Origin: Rhizobiales bacterium SYSU XM002
GTDB lineage: Bacteria > Pseudomonadota > Alphaproteobacteria > Rhizobiales > Beijerinckiaceae
DNA length: 64,000 bases
Assembly (NCBI GenBank): GCA_009846685.1
Contig: VWVY01000005.1
Coordinates: 62,001-126,000, forward strand
Direction of reading: 5' to 3'
Shown: piece by piece, positions 40,980-50,775 of the stretch
Numbering within the stretch: the stretch's first letter is position 1
How the letters are laid out: every line of letters begins with the position of its first letter
Program-made: the position numbers and the translations under genes
Notes under the pieces: model-generated
The model's input: only the letters and a program-made list of their open reading frames with translations
Databases searched by the model: none
What the model was told of the DNA's origin: nothing

Positions 40980-42008
40980 TCACATCAAGGGGGCGGTGAT
41001 GGTGCCGGCGCGTTCGAGCCAAGCCGGCACCGGCAAGCTCTTGCCCTTGAGGAAACCCGGATTGAACAGGCGCGAGGCGTAGCGGGTGCCGTAGTCGCAC
41101 AGCACCGTCACGATAGTGTGGCCCGGTCCCAGTTCCCTCGCCATGCGGATCGCGCCGGCGATATTGATGCCGGAGGACGAGCCGAGCACCAGCCCCTCCT
41201 CTTCCACCAGCTTGTAGACGATCGAGAGTGCTTCCTCATCCGGCACCCGGCAGGCGAAATCGGGCCTGAAGCCTTCGAGATTGGCGGTGATTCGCCCCTG
41301 CCCGATTCCTTCGGTGATCGAGGAGCCTTCGGATTTGAGTTCGCCGGATGTGTAGAAGCTGTAGAGTGCCGCGCCGAAGGGGTCAGCGATGCCGATCTTC
41401 ACACCGGGGTTCTTTTCCCGAAGCGCCATGGCGGTACCGACGAGCGTCCCGCCGGAACCGACCGCGCAGATAAAACCGTCGATCTTGCCGGCGGTGTCGG
41501 CCCAGATTTCCGGGCCGGTCGTTTCGATATGCGCCTGCCGGTTCGCGACGTTATCGAACTGGTTGGCCCAGAACGCACCGTTCGCCTCGGTCTTGGCAAG
41601 CGCAGCGGCGAGCCGGCCGGAAACACGGACATAGTTGTTCGGGTTCGAATAGGGCGCTGGCGGAACCTCGATCAGGGTGGCGCCGGCCACGCGCAGGGCG
41701 AGTTTCTTCTCCTCGCTCTGGCTGTCCGGGATAACGATGACGGTTTTCAGCCCGAGCGTATTGCCGACGAGGGTCAGCCCGATGCCGGTATTGCCCGCGG
41801 TGCCCTCGACAATCGTTCCGCCTTTTTTCACCAGACCCTTGCGCATCGCATCCTCGATGATGAACAGCGCGGCGCGATCCTTCACCGATTGGCCGGGATT
41901 GAGGAATTCGGCCTTGCCGAGGATGGTGCAGCCGGTTTCCTCCGAGGCGCGCTTGAGGCGGATCAGCGGTGTCTTGCCGATTGCGGGAACCATGCCGTCG
42001 AAAATCAT
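40980..42008 (-). CDS. cysK: Cysteine synthase A family enzyme
   Basis: This 342-residue fold-type II PLP enzyme makes cysteine from O-acetylserine and sulfide. The PLP lysine is in NPGQSVKDRAA near residue 44, the asparagine loop in EGTAGNTGIGL, the phosphate-binding glycine loop in AVGSGGTLVGT, and GLVLGSSSGIN near the C-terminus. It is slightly longer than typical CysK (about 310-320) and resembles rhizobial 'cysteine synthase A' paralogues, so a cystathionine-synthase-like role cannot be ruled out. Its stop lies three bases after the PmtA-like stop (convergent). Confidence 0.9.
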   Translation of the reverse strand: MIFDGMVPAIGKTPLIRLKRASEETGCTILGKAEFLNPGQSVKDRAALFIIEDAMRKGLVKKGGTIVEGTAGNTGIGLTLVGNTLGLKTVIVIPDSQSEEKKLALRVAGATLIEVPPAPYSNPNNYVRVSGRLAAALAKTEANGAFWANQFDNVANRQAHIETTGPEIWADTAGKIDGFICAVGSGGTLVGTAMALREKNPGVKIGIADPFGAALYSFYTSGELKSEGSSITEGIGQGRITANLEGFRPDFACRVPDEEALSIVYKLVEEEGLVLGSSSGINIAGAIRMARELGPGHTIVTVLCDYGTRYASRLFNPGFLKGKSLPVPAWLERAGTITAPLM

Positions 42009-42242
42009 TGCGTCCTGTCCGTCTCGCTAAGTCCGTTGGGATGATCTAGAGGGCACTCCGCCATCGAACAAGGGTGGACTGACGCGGATTTGAACCGGAT
42101 CGGCCATTCCCGTGTCGGATCGGGCTTGACGGGGGAAGGCGAAATCTCCCACGAGACACCCATTATTGATCGTACGCCGATTCCTTGCTGCCGATTCCCT
42201 GCCGCTGAGTCCGTGCGGTGCATTTTCTCAGGAGATATGGCC

Positions 42243-42932
42243 ATGAAACCCGCCGACCGCGTCATCATCGCCCTCGATCTGCCGGATGTCGCGGCGGCTC
42301 GTGGCATGGTCGAAAAACTTGGCGATGCCGCGACATTCTACAAGATCGGTTACGAACTGGCCTTTGTCGGCGGGCTCGATCTCGCCCGCGACCTGCTGGC
42401 GGAGGGCAAGAAGGTTTTCCTTGACCTCAAGCTGCACGACATTCCCAACACGATCGAGAAGGGAGTAGGCCAGATCGCTCGCATGGGCGCAACCTTCCTC
42501 ACTGTCCACGCCTATCCGCAGACCCTTGTCGCGGCAGCCAAGGCCGCGCAGGGAACGGGCCTCGGCGTCCTCGGCGTTTCGGTCCTCACCTCGATGGATG
42601 ACGCCGATCTCGCCCGCGCCGGCTATGGCATTGGCGTCTCCGATCTCGTCGCACGCCGCGCGAAACAGGCTTATGAAGCCGGATGCAAGGGTCTCATCTG
42701 CTCGGCGACCGATATCGTCGGCGTCCGTGCCGCTGTCGGCCAGGGCCTCACACTGGTTACGCCCGGCATTCGCCCGGCAGGGAGTGAGGTGGGGGATCAG
42801 AAGCGCGTGATGACACCTGCCGAGGCGATCCGCGCCGGCGCCGATCATCTCGTGATCGGCCGTCCGATTACCGCAGCCCCCGATCCGGCAGCCGCGTTCG
42901 CCGCGATTCTCGCTGAAATCACCGCCCTCTGA
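42243..42932 (+). CDS. pyrF: Orotidine 5'-phosphate decarboxylase
   Basis: This is the last step of de novo UMP synthesis. It is a 229-residue TIM barrel with the catalytic block [16 protein letters not shown] (about residues 58-73), which holds the Lys-Asp charged network, and the phosphate-binding segment [20 protein letters not shown] 42243 has GGAG eight bases upstream and gives the usual length; ATG 42237 is too close to that site, and an open frame back to 42090 is not needed. The leader has an imperfect tandem repeat (GCCGATTCC, 42178-42203). Confidence 0.95.
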   Translation: MKPADRVIIALDLPDVAAARGMVEKLGDAATFYKIGYELAFVGGLDLARDLLAEGKKVFLDLKLHDIPNTIEKGVGQIARMGATFLTVHAYPQTLVAAAKAAQGTGLGVLGVSVLTSMDDADLARAGYGIGVSDLVARRAKQAYEAGCKGLICSATDIVGVRAAVGQGLTLVTPGIRPAGSEVGDQKRVMTPAEAIRAGADHLVIGRPITAAPDPAAAFAAILAEITAL

Positions 42933-42955
42933 GCGCTTATCAGGAAGGAAAGACC

Positions 42956-43243
42956 ATGCCCAAGGGATATATCATAGGCTCCGTCGCCGTTCATGACCCG
43001 GAGGCCTACAAGGCCTATGCCGCGAAGGCCACCGAGGCGATCGGCAAGTACGGCGGGAAGTTTCTTGCGCGCGGCGGAAAATACGAGATCGTCGAGGGCG
43101 AGGGTCGTTCGCGCAACGTCATCATCGAGTTCGAGAGCCTTGAGGCAGCGAAAACCTATTTTTTCTCGCCGGAGTATACCGAGGCTCGCCGCCTGCGCTG
43201 GCCTGTGAGCCTCGGCAATTTCGTGATCGTCGAAGGGGTTTGA
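42956..43243 (+). CDS. DUF1330 family protein (first copy)
   Basis: This 95-residue ferredoxin-fold protein of the DUF1330 family has MPKGYIIGSVAVHDPEAYKAYA and a C-terminal FESLEAAKTYFFSPEYTEARRL, both hallmarks of the family. Function is unknown; members are small dimeric proteins. It lies 23 bases downstream of pyrF with AGGAAGGAAAG as ribosome-binding region, so it probably shares its message. A paralogue lies 1.1 kb downstream. Confidence 0.88.
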   Translation: MPKGYIIGSVAVHDPEAYKAYAAKATEAIGKYGGKFLARGGKYEIVEGEGRSRNVIIEFESLEAAKTYFFSPEYTEARRLRWPVSLGNFVIVEGV

Positions 43244-43252
43244 CCCCGCGCG

Positions 43253-44227
43253 TCAATGGTCCCCGTTCTCGGGCACGATGAACGTGGTGAAGCCGAACAC
43301 GCCAGCGGTGTTGGGCTCCACGCGCACGATCACGCCATGCACCTGATTGGCGCCATAGACCTGCAGCCGGATCGTGTTCGGGATCGGTTTCAGGTTGGTG
43401 CCGACCATCCGGTCGATCACGAAGCGATGTTCGTCGCCATGGATGTAGAGGATCGGCCCGCCGAAAGTCTTGGCACCACGCTCGAAAGCCTTGATCGTAT
43501 CGATATGCCCTGAAGCCGAGGGGACTGCCGGATAATTCTGGCGGATATCGTAGAGGTCGGCCTGCGCCATCACCACGACAGCCTTGAGTTTTTCGTCTCT
43601 CGCCTTGGCGAAAGCGGCGTCGAGCCACGCGACATTGGCCTCGTTCCGGTCGAAATACTCAAGGACCGCCTTGCGGTCGCGCGGTTCGAGGTTGTTGTTC
43701 GAGCCAACGACATGCGCGGTCACGAACAGGACACCGTTCATGATGAAGCGTGTGTTCTCGACATAGGCGCCGAACTTCTCTCGCATCACCACGGATTGGC
43801 TCTCGACATCGAGTCTCGTCTTGCCAAGGCTTTTCGACGGATCGGGGAAGAACATCGAGCGGACTTTCGCCAGCCGCTCGATAGGGTCGTAACTGCCGTT
43901 GTTCTGGCGATGGCAGTCGGTCCATTCATTGTCGCCGGGTGTATAGAGAAGCGGGGCCTCGAAGCTGTTGAAGCGGTCGAGAACCTTCTGGAAGATCTCG
44001 TCCGAACAATGCGTCGAGCCGGACTTGATGTCGCCGACATGGATCGTGAACGACGGGTTTGCCTGCTTGTTGATCCGGTCGATCAACCGGTCGAACTTCT
44101 CGTAATCCTTCGGGATGTAATAGGGCATGTCGCCGATGGCCATGAAATGGAACGCTTCCTGCGCGGCCGTGGGCATGGGCAGGCAGGCGAGCACGGCGAG
44201 GGCGGCGGCGCAGAGGCGGCTTTTCAT
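43253..44227 (-). CDS. Exported calcineurin-like metallophosphatase
   Basis: This 324-residue protein has a signal peptide (LCAAALAVLACLPMPTAAQEA). Metallophosphoesterase-type elements are FMAIGDMPYY, TIHVGDIKSGSTHCSDE, TPGDNEWTDCH and VVVMAQADLYD; ILYIHGDEHRF supplies the last metal-ligand histidine region. The order GD-GD-GDNE-H fits the calcineurin-like fold, probably periplasmic. The substrate is unknown. ATG 44227 was chosen because GGAG and a signal peptide surround it; the frame remains open upstream to 44584 but antisense to another gene. Confidence 0.85.
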   Translation of the reverse strand: MKSRLCAAALAVLACLPMPTAAQEAFHFMAIGDMPYYIPKDYEKFDRLIDRINKQANPSFTIHVGDIKSGSTHCSDEIFQKVLDRFNSFEAPLLYTPGDNEWTDCHRQNNGSYDPIERLAKVRSMFFPDPSKSLGKTRLDVESQSVVMREKFGAYVENTRFIMNGVLFVTAHVVGSNNNLEPRDRKAVLEYFDRNEANVAWLDAAFAKARDEKLKAVVVMAQADLYDIRQNYPAVPSASGHIDTIKAFERGAKTFGGPILYIHGDEHRFVIDRMVGTNLKPIPNTIRLQVYGANQVHGVIVRVEPNTAGVFGFTTFIVPENGDH

Positions 44228-44323
44228 GGAAACTCCGGGGGCTGGGTCACAAGGCGAATAGACAATGGCTGCTTGACGGATGCATGACGCTTCTGCACTG
44301 CTCGCGCAAGCAGGAGGAACGAA

Positions 44324-44629
44324 ATGTCCGAGATCAAGCCCAAGGGATACTGGATCGCCCGCGTCGATGTCGCCAATGCCGACGCCTACGCCAAGTACCG
44401 CGAACTGAACGCGCTCGCTTTCGCAAAATACGACGGTCGCTTCATCGTTCGCGGCCCGGCAGGCAAGGTGGTGAAAGGCACGGCGCGCAAACACAACGTG
44501 GTGATTGAATTCGCCGATTATGCAACCGCGCTGGCCTGCTACGAGTCGCCGGAATATGCCGCCGCCCGTGTTTTCCTCGATCAAGTTGGTGAGATCGATC
44601 TCATCATCGCCGAGGGCTTTGCCGGCTGA
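44324..44629 (+). CDS. DUF1330 family protein (second copy)
   Basis: This is a 101-residue paralogue of the protein at 42956, with the same layout: [21 protein letters not shown] at the start and [19 protein letters not shown] near the end. GCAGGAGGAACG is a strong ribosome-binding site. The dapB start lies 18 bases beyond its stop, so it probably leads the dapB transcript. Function is unknown. Confidence 0.88.
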   Translation: MSEIKPKGYWIARVDVANADAYAKYRELNALAFAKYDGRFIVRGPAGKVVKGTARKHNVVIEFADYATALACYESPEYAAARVFLDQVGEIDLIIAEGFAG

Positions 44630-44646
44630 GCCGGCGGGAGGAGTTC

Positions 44647-45471
44647 ATGTCCAACCAACCCATGCGCCTCGTCGTGGTCGGCGCTGCCGGCCGGATGGGC
44701 AAGGCGCTTGTTCGCGCCGTTTCCGAGAATCCGGACGCGGTTCTTCACGCCGCCATCGAGCGCGAGGGCTCACCCTTCGTCGGGCAGGACTCCGGCGAAG
44801 TTGCCGGCCTCACGCCGAACGGCCTTCCCATCACCACTGACGCCCTGGAAGCTTTCGTGAAAGCGCAGGGTGTGCTCGATTTCACCGCGCCGGCCGCGAC
44901 AGTCGCCTTCTCCGCGCTCGCCGCACAGGCCCGGCTCGTCCATGTTGTCGGTACGACCGGGATGAACGAGGCCGATCTCGAACGGCTCGATGCCGCCGCC
45001 CGCCACGCGGTGGTCGTGCGGTCGGGCAATTTTTCGCTCGGCGTCAATATGCTCGCGGCGCTGGTGAAACGCGCCGCGGCCTCGCTCGGCACCGATTGGG
45101 ACATTGAAATCGTCGAGATGCATCACCGGATGAAAGTCGATGCGCCCTCCGGCACCGCGCTCATGCTTGGCGCGGCCGCTGCCGAGGGACGCGGGATTTC
45201 ACTGTCCAACAGCGCCGTGCGGGCACGGGACGGGCACACGGGCGCACGCGTCGAGGGCACGATCGGATTTCAGGCGCTGCGCGGCGGCTCGGTGATCGGC
45301 GATCACACTGTCATTCTCGCGGGCAACGGCGAGCGGATCGAACTGCGGCATATCGCCGAGGATCGCGGGCTCTTCGCGCAAGGCGCAGTCAAGGCAGCGT
45401 TGTGGGGGCTGGGCCGCAAGCCGGGCCATTATTCGATGGACGATATCCTCGGCCTCACGGAGACGGCCTGA
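44647..45471 (+). CDS. dapB: 4-Hydroxy-tetrahydrodipicolinate reductase
   Basis: This NAD(P)H-dependent reductase acts in lysine and diaminopimelate synthesis, supplying peptidoglycan. It has 274 residues, with the nucleotide-binding loop [14 protein letters not shown] at the N-terminus, [14 protein letters not shown], the catalytic block [16 protein letters not shown] near residue 158-173 (with the His and Lys), and [10 protein letters not shown]. Its stop overlaps the start of a 57-residue membrane protein (TGATG). Confidence 0.96.
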   Translation: MSNQPMRLVVVGAAGRMGKALVRAVSENPDAVLHAAIEREGSPFVGQDSGEVAGLTPNGLPITTDALEAFVKAQGVLDFTAPAATVAFSALAAQARLVHVVGTTGMNEADLERLDAAARHAVVVRSGNFSLGVNMLAALVKRAAASLGTDWDIEIVEMHHRMKVDAPSGTALMLGAAAAEGRGISLSNSAVRARDGHTGARVEGTIGFQALRGGSVIGDHTVILAGNGERIELRHIAEDRGLFAQGAVKAALWGLGRKPGHYSMDDILGLTETA

Positions 45472-45644
45472 TGTTCTCGAACAATCCGCTCAACCTTCTC
45501 TATTTCGCAGCGGCGATGGTCGGCTTCGCGGTCAATTTCGGGCTGCACTACAAGTTCGGCGTCGATTTCGCAGTCTCGTTGATGGTCGGCCTCGTGGCGA
45601 TGCATCTTTTCGTGGTGGTCGGAAAGAAAATCTTTTTCAAGTGA
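45471..45644 (+). CDS. 57-residue two-helix membrane protein coupled to dapB
   Basis: The small protein has two hydrophobic segments (about residues 8-23, LLYFAAAMVGFAVNFG, and 32-50, AVSLMVGLVAMHLFVVVG) and a basic end KKIFFK. The ATG shares its A with the dapB stop codon, so translation is probably coupled to dapB. No family is recognised. gpmA starts 18 bases after it, placing the gene in a likely dapB-gpmA operon. Confidence 0.65.
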   Translation: MFSNNPLNLLYFAAAMVGFAVNFGLHYKFGVDFAVSLMVGLVAMHLFVVVGKKIFFK

Positions 45645-45661
45645 ACGCAAAGGGTTAGCGT

Positions 45662-46279
45662 ATGGAACGTCTGCTCGTGCTCTGCCGCCACGGCCAGAGC
45701 GACTGGAACCTGAAGAACCTCTTCACCGGCTGGAAGGACCCGGATCTCACCGAGAAGGGGGTCGGCGAGGCCAAGGCCGCCGGGCAGCGGCTCAAGGGCA
45801 AGGGCATCGGCTTCGACATTGCCTTCACCTCTGACCTGACCCGCGCGCAGCACACCTGCCGGCTGATCCTCGGCGAACTCGGCCAACCCGGCCTTGAGAC
45901 CATCCGCGACCTTGCCCTCAACGAGCGCGATTACGGCGAGCTCTCAGGCCTCAACAAGGACGATGCGCGTGCGAAGTGGGGCGAGGAGCAGGTCCATGTC
46001 TGGCGCCGTTCCTACGACATCCCGCCGCCTGGCGGTGAGAGCCTGAAGGACACGGCGGCCCGTGTGCTGCCCTATTACATCCACCGCATCCTGCCGCAGG
46101 TGATGGGCGGCAAGCGCACGCTGGTCGCGGCGCACGGCAATTCACTGCGCGCGTTGATCATGGCGATGGAAGGCCTTACGCCGGACGAAATCATCGCCCG
46201 CGAACTCGCGACCGGCGTGCCGATCATCTATCGGCTCAATGCGGACACGACGATCGCCGTGCGCGAGGAACTCGCCTGA
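45662..46279 (+). CDS. gpmA: 2,3-Bisphosphoglycerate-dependent phosphoglycerate mutase
   Basis: This 205-residue glycolytic mutase interconverts 3- and 2-phosphoglycerate through a phosphohistidine. The catalytic RHG motif is in [10 protein letters not shown] near residue 10, the second histidine in [14 protein letters not shown] near residue 158, and the acid in [14 protein letters not shown]. It is shorter than E. coli GpmA (250), as is normal in alphaproteobacteria. It is the last gene before a strong terminator. Confidence 0.95.
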   Translation: MERLLVLCRHGQSDWNLKNLFTGWKDPDLTEKGVGEAKAAGQRLKGKGIGFDIAFTSDLTRAQHTCRLILGELGQPGLETIRDLALNERDYGELSGLNKDDARAKWGEEQVHVWRRSYDIPPPGGESLKDTAARVLPYYIHRILPQVMGGKRTLVAAHGNSLRALIMAMEGLTPDEIIARELATGVPIIYRLNADTTIAVREELA

Positions 46280-46301
46280 AAGGCGCCAGCCAGAGAAGCA
46301 C

Positions 46302-46328
46302 AAAGCCCGGCCTAGGTCGGGCTTTTTT
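46302..46328 (+). terminator. Rho-independent terminator after gpmA
   Basis: An eight-base stem (AAAGCCCG with CGGGCTTT) and an eight-base loop are followed by further Ts. The stop of the convergent grpE lies directly beyond it, so the element is probably shared, with the better T-run on the plus strand. Confidence 0.88.
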
Positions 46329-46330
46329 GT

Positions 46331-46996
46331 TCAGGCACGCTTGTCGACGCGCGGCTTGGGCGCCTCGCTTGTACCCTGTGGCTTTGCGGCCTGATCCTGT
46401 TGCGTGGCAGGCGCCTCGGTCTCGACCGGACGCGATGGACCGCCGCGCGAGACGCCGACCATCGCCGGGCGCAGCACGCGCTCGCCGATCGTGTAGCCGG
46501 GCTGGACGACCTGCACCACCGTGCCGGCGAACTGGCTCTCGTCCGGCACTTCAAACATCGCCTGATCGCGGTGCGGATCGAACTTCTCGCCCATCGGCAT
46601 GCGTTTTTTCACGCCGTGCTTTTCAAGCGCCTTGAGCAGCTCCCGTTCGGTCAACTCCACGCCATCGATCAGCGCCTTGATTTCGGGCGCCAGCTCGACC
46701 TCTTCGTCGCCTTCGACCGGCTTGGGCATCGAATCGAGCGCACGACGGAGATTGTCGGCGGTGCCGATCATGTCCCCGGCGAATTTGGTGATCGAATAGG
46801 CGCGCTGGTCCTGCAACTCGCGTTCGGTCCGGCGGCGGAGGTTTTCCATTTCCGCCAGCGCGCGCAGCAGACGATCCTTGAGGTCGGCGTTCTCGCGTTC
46901 GAGCGTGGCGAGGCGCTCGGCATCCGGCGCGGCGGCACCTGCCTTGGGTTCGCCCGCCTCGGCGCTGCCGGCCTTGTTTTCCGCGTCTGAACTCAT
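46331..46996 (-). CDS. grpE: Nucleotide exchange factor GrpE
   Basis: GrpE releases ADP from DnaK. This 221-residue protein has an acidic/Ala-rich N-terminus, a long coiled-coil (about residues 30-70, ERLATLERENADLKDRLL), and a beta head with FDPHRDQAMFEVPD and VVQVVQPGYTIGERVLRPAMV, the GrpE signature. ATG 46996 has GAGAGGA upstream. The C-terminal tail (about 30 residues, Gln/Pro/Glu rich) is unusual in length and probably disordered. It is downstream of glnD but has its own RpoH-like promoter candidate. Confidence 0.95.
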   Translation of the reverse strand: MSSDAENKAGSAEAGEPKAGAAAPDAERLATLERENADLKDRLLRALAEMENLRRRTERELQDQRAYSITKFAGDMIGTADNLRRALDSMPKPVEGDEEVELAPEIKALIDGVELTERELLKALEKHGVKKRMPMGEKFDPHRDQAMFEVPDESQFAGTVVQVVQPGYTIGERVLRPAMVGVSRGGPSRPVETEAPATQQDQAAKPQGTSEAPKPRVDKRA

Positions 46997-47033
46997 GAAA
47001 GTCCTCTCAATCAGCGTTCGTGATCCGGTCCCG

Positions 47034-47062
47034 ATATCGAGGCTCGACCTGGTAAAATCAAG
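47034..47062 (-). promoter_or_regulatory. Possible RpoH-type promoter of grpE
   Basis: Reading the minus strand, CTTG (47062-47059) is followed after 18 bases by TCGATAT (47040-47034). This keeps the spacing seen at dnaK and matches five of seven bases of its -10 CCTATAT. It overlaps the glnD stop and lies about 38 bases before the grpE ATG. Confidence 0.4.
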
Positions 47063-49808
47063 CCGTCGCGAGGGAATTCGTCTCGCTTTCCGGTTGATCC
47101 GCCATCGAGAGGACATCGAGCAGGGCCTTGCGCAGCTTCTGCTGGCGCGGCCCCTGCAAAACCTTCCCGCCCGTAAGGTCGGTCACGTAGAAGACGTCGA
47201 CCGCCTTCTCGCCGTAGGTCACGATGCGCGCGGAATTGATGTTGAGGTTCTGCTTGCCGAGTTCGGTGGTGAGTTCGTAGAGCAGGCCCGGCCTGTCGAG
47301 TCCGGTCACCTCGATGACGGTTGATTTCGCCGAGAGCGTGTTGTCGATCAGCACTTCCGCCGTCACGCGGAAGGCCTGCGGCATGCTGGTCTGCGCGCGG
47401 CGCGAGGCGACGATTTCCGGCAAGCGCACCTCGCCCTTGAGCGTGGCGATCAGATGCTTGGCGATGCGATCCGCGCGACGCAACTCGTCTTCGTCGCGGG
47501 TGAAGGCGCGGCTGATCGTCATCGTATCGAGCGCGAAGCCGTCGTTGGTGGTGAAGATCTGCGCTTCGACGATATTGGCACCTGCCGCCGCGCAGGCGCC
47601 GGTGAGGATCGACAACAGACGCGGATGGTCGATCGCCATCACTGTGAGCTCGGTGATACCGCGGAACGCATCGGTCGCGGTCTCGACTTGGAAGCGGTCG
47701 CCGGAAGCCTCGCCACGCTCGACCAGTCGGGCATGCTGGATCTGGTGGGCGAGATCGACCTTGACCCAGTAGGCCGGATTGTGGCGCTGGGCGTAGGCCT
47801 GAAAGCGTTCCTCGTTCCAGTCCGGAAGCTTTTCGGCGAGGGTGCGCTGGGCCTGAAGGACGCGCTCGGCACGTTCGCCGCTGCCGAAATCGCCGGTCAG
47901 CGAGAGTTCCGCCTCGCGGTATAGGCCGCGCAGCAACTGGCCTTTCCAGCCGTTCCACACGCCTGGCCCCACACCGCGGATATCGCAGACCGTGAGGATC
48001 AGCAGCAGGCGCAGACGCTCCATCGTCTGGATGTTCTCGACGAAGGTGGAGATCGTGCGCGGATCCGAAATATCGCGGCTCTGGGCGGTCTGCGACATAA
48101 CGAGGTGGTTCTCGACCAGCCAGACGACGAGGTTGGTTTCCTGCGGCGTCAACCCGAGGCGCGGGCAGAGCCGCCGCGCGATGCGCCCGCCGACGATTTC
48201 ATGTGCTTCCGTCCGCCCCTTGCCGATGTCATGGAGGAACAGCGCGACATAGAGCGCACGGCGGTTCTGGATCGACGGCATGAGGTCATGCGAGAGCGGA
48301 TGGTCTTCGCCCAGTTCGCCTTGATCGAGTTGCGAGAGCAGGCCAATGCAGCGCAGCGTGTGTTCGTCCACGGTGTAGTGATGATACATCGAGAACTGCA
48401 TCATCGCGGAAATGCGTGCGAAATCCGGGATGAAGCGGCCGAGGAGTCCGGATTCGTGCATCTTGCGCAGCACGACCTCAGGAGAGCGGCGCGAGGTGAG
48501 AATATCGAGAAACAGCCGATTGGCTTCGGGGTCGCGCCGTACGACGTCGCGGACAACGCCGAGCGATAGCGTGACCTGCCGGACGGCGTCGGGGTGAATC
48601 GGTAGTTGATCGCGGTCTGCGTGCCAGTAGAGCCGCAGCAGATTGACAGGATCGCGCGTGAAAACTTCCGGTCCAGCCGTCGTGATGCGTCCCGCCTGCA
48701 CGACGAAATCGGTCGAGCCCTCAAGTGGCTTTGAGCGGCGGCGGAATCGGCCGACGAACCGATCGAGAATTGCCTTAGGCTTGGCCTCCCGTGCCTCAAG
48801 CGCGGCCGAAACGATGGCGGAGAGATCGCCGACTTCCTTGGCGATCGAGAAATAGTGCTTCATGAACCGTTCGACCGAGCGCAGGCCGCCACGATCGGCA
48901 TAGCCCATCCGTGCCGCGACGATGCGTTGCATGTCGAAGCTGAGCCGCTCCTCGGCCCGCCCGGAGGCGTAGTGCATATGGCAGCGCACGCGCCAGAGAA
49001 ATTCCTCGCAGCGGCGGAACAGCGCAAGTTCGCGTGAGGTGAAGATGCCGACCTTGATCAGCTCCCGCAGATCCTTGATCTGGTAGACGTATTTCACGAT
49101 CCAGTAGAGTGTCTGAAGGTCGCGTAGCCCGCCCTTACCTTCCTTGACATTAGGCTCGACGAGGTAGCGCGATTGGCCGGCGCGCAGAAGGCGCTCGTCG
49201 CGCTCGGCCAGTTTGGCCTTGACGAATTCCATCGCCCGCCCGGCGACGACCTGCTTCTGAAACCGGTCCTCGAACTCGGCGAAAACGGCGTCGTCGCCAG
49301 CGAGGAGGCGGGACTCGAGTAGCGCGGTCCGGACCGTCAGGTCCTCTCGGGCAACACGCACGCATTCGTCGATCGTGCGCGTCGCATGGCCGACCTTGAG
49401 CCCGATATCCCAGAGCGCGTAGAGCATCGATTCGGCGATGCTTTCCGCCCAGGGCGTCGAGACCGGGAGCAGGAACAGGATATCCGTGTCCGAGCCAGGC
49501 GCCATCGTGCCGCGCCCGTAACCGCCGACCGCGACAATGGCGATCTTCTCGCCCGTCGTTGGGTTGTCGACTCGGTGCAGCCGCTCGCGTGCGAGCTGGA
49601 ACAGGCTGGCGATGACGGCATCCTGCGCGTCCGACAGGAGGCGCGAGCAGGCGACGCCGCCCTTCTCGTTCAGCACGGCTTCGGCATCGCGCCGCGCATC
49701 GGCAAGAACGGCCTTGGCTTCCGCGACAAAGGCCGCCTTCAGCGCCTCGGGCGAACCCGTGGCAGGAACGGCGGCGCCGAGCCGGGCCTCGTATGTTGTG
49801 CCGATCAC
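47058..49808 (-). CDS. glnD: PII uridylyltransferase / uridylyl-removing enzyme GlnD
   Basis: GlnD senses glutamine and modifies PII proteins to control nitrogen metabolism. The 916 residues have an N-terminal nucleotidyltransferase with [19 protein letters not shown] near residue 95, an HD hydrolase domain with [16 protein letters not shown] near residue 523, and two C-terminal ACT domains (about 735-810 and 845-905, [16 protein letters not shown]). The start is GTG 49808, overlapping the gshB stop (GTGA), so it is translationally coupled to gshB. In many Rhizobiales glnD lies next to mutS; here mutS is about 23 kb away. Confidence 0.96.
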   Translation of the reverse strand: MIGTTYEARLGAAVPATGSPEALKAAFVAEAKAVLADARRDAEAVLNEKGGVACSRLLSDAQDAVIASLFQLARERLHRVDNPTTGEKIAIVAVGGYGRGTMAPGSDTDILFLLPVSTPWAESIAESMLYALWDIGLKVGHATRTIDECVRVAREDLTVRTALLESRLLAGDDAVFAEFEDRFQKQVVAGRAMEFVKAKLAERDERLLRAGQSRYLVEPNVKEGKGGLRDLQTLYWIVKYVYQIKDLRELIKVGIFTSRELALFRRCEEFLWRVRCHMHYASGRAEERLSFDMQRIVAARMGYADRGGLRSVERFMKHYFSIAKEVGDLSAIVSAALEAREAKPKAILDRFVGRFRRRSKPLEGSTDFVVQAGRITTAGPEVFTRDPVNLLRLYWHADRDQLPIHPDAVRQVTLSLGVVRDVVRRDPEANRLFLDILTSRRSPEVVLRKMHESGLLGRFIPDFARISAMMQFSMYHHYTVDEHTLRCIGLLSQLDQGELGEDHPLSHDLMPSIQNRRALYVALFLHDIGKGRTEAHEIVGGRIARRLCPRLGLTPQETNLVVWLVENHLVMSQTAQSRDISDPRTISTFVENIQTMERLRLLLILTVCDIRGVGPGVWNGWKGQLLRGLYREAELSLTGDFGSGERAERVLQAQRTLAEKLPDWNEERFQAYAQRHNPAYWVKVDLAHQIQHARLVERGEASGDRFQVETATDAFRGITELTVMAIDHPRLLSILTGACAAAGANIVEAQIFTTNDGFALDTMTISRAFTRDEDELRRADRIAKHLIATLKGEVRLPEIVASRRAQTSMPQAFRVTAEVLIDNTLSAKSTVIEVTGLDRPGLLYELTTELGKQNLNINSARIVTYGEKAVDVFYVTDLTGGKVLQGPRQQKLRKALLDVLSMADQPESETNSLATA

Positions 49809-50746
49809 GCCCGCCGCCTTTCGATCGCATCCCAGATCGAAACGGCGAGATCCGGCCCGCCGAGCCGCTTGATCGCACGGATGCCGGTTGGCGAGGTGAC
49901 GTTGATTTCGGTGAGATTGCCGTCGATCACGTCGATGCCGACGAAAATCAGCCCGCGATCCTTCAGCAGCGGCCCGATGCGCTCGCAGATTTCCTTCTCG
50001 CGCGCGGTGAATTCGGTCGCCTCCGCTGCGCCGCCGCGCACGAGATTGGAGCGGATATCGCCCGGCGCCGGCACGCGGTTCACCCCGGCGATCGCGACGC
50101 CATCGACGAGGATGATGCGCTTGTCGCCGGCATGCACCGCGGGCAGGAAGCGCTGGATCATCCAGGGTTCGCGCGCAATCCCCGCGAAATGATCCATGAA
50201 GCCGTTGAAGTTCATATCGTCGCGCGCGACCTTGAACACACCCGCACCGCCATTGCCGTAGAGCGGCTTCATCACGATATCGCCGTGCTCCGCCCGGAAG
50301 GCCTCGATCTCGGCACGATCGCGCGAGATCAGCGTCGGCGGCATCAGATTGGGGAATTCGGTGACGAGGATCTTCTCCGGCGCATTGCGCACATGGAACG
50401 GATCGTTGACGACCAGTACCTTGGGGTGGATGCGTTCGAGCAGGTGCGAGGCCGTGATATAGGCGAGATCGAACGGCGGGTCCTGCCGCATCAGGACGAC
50501 GTCGAACGCCGTCATGTCAGTGCGGAATTCCTCGCCGAGCGTGCAATGGTTTCCCGCCTCGTCGCGCACGCTCACAGGCTGGACGCGCGCGGTGAGGTGA
50601 TTGTCGCGCAGCGAGAGTTTCTCCGGGCCGTAGACGAAGAGTTCATGCCCGCGTGCCTGCGCCTCCAGCATCAGCGCGAAGGTCGAATCGCCTTTGATGT
50701 TGATCTTTTCGATGGGGTCCATCTGGACGGCGACGCGAAGCGGCAT
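49805..50746 (-). CDS. gshB: Glutathione synthetase
   Basis: This 313-residue ATP-grasp enzyme joins gamma-glutamylcysteine and glycine. It has [20 protein letters not shown] at the N-terminus, the substrate/ATP loop [14 protein letters not shown] near residue 160, MIQRFLPAV, and the metal-binding [20 protein letters not shown] near the C-terminus. Its 3' end overlaps the glnD start by four bases. The rsmI-yraN-gshB order upstream is typical of Rhizobiales. Confidence 0.96.
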   Translation of the reverse strand: MPLRVAVQMDPIEKINIKGDSTFALMLEAQARGHELFVYGPEKLSLRDNHLTARVQPVSVRDEAGNHCTLGEEFRTDMTAFDVVLMRQDPPFDLAYITASHLLERIHPKVLVVNDPFHVRNAPEKILVTEFPNLMPPTLISRDRAEIEAFRAEHGDIVMKPLYGNGGAGVFKVARDDMNFNGFMDHFAGIAREPWMIQRFLPAVHAGDKRIILVDGVAIAGVNRVPAPGDIRSNLVRGGAAEATEFTAREKEICERIGPLLKDRGLIFVGIDVIDGNLTEINVTSPTGIRAIKRLGGPDLAVSIWDAIERRRA

Positions 50747-50775
50747 GGAACCTCCAACGGCTCGGGCAGGCAGGG

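Noticed and set aside
42066-42110. Minus-strand GGTTCAAATCC resembling a tRNA T-arm
   Set aside because: The bases either side of TTCAAAT do not pair as a T-stem, and no anticodon or acceptor stem is found nearby.
44228-44584. N-terminal extension of the metallophosphatase
   Set aside because: The extension lies antisense to the second DUF1330 gene, and a signal peptide and ribosome-binding site support the start at 44227.
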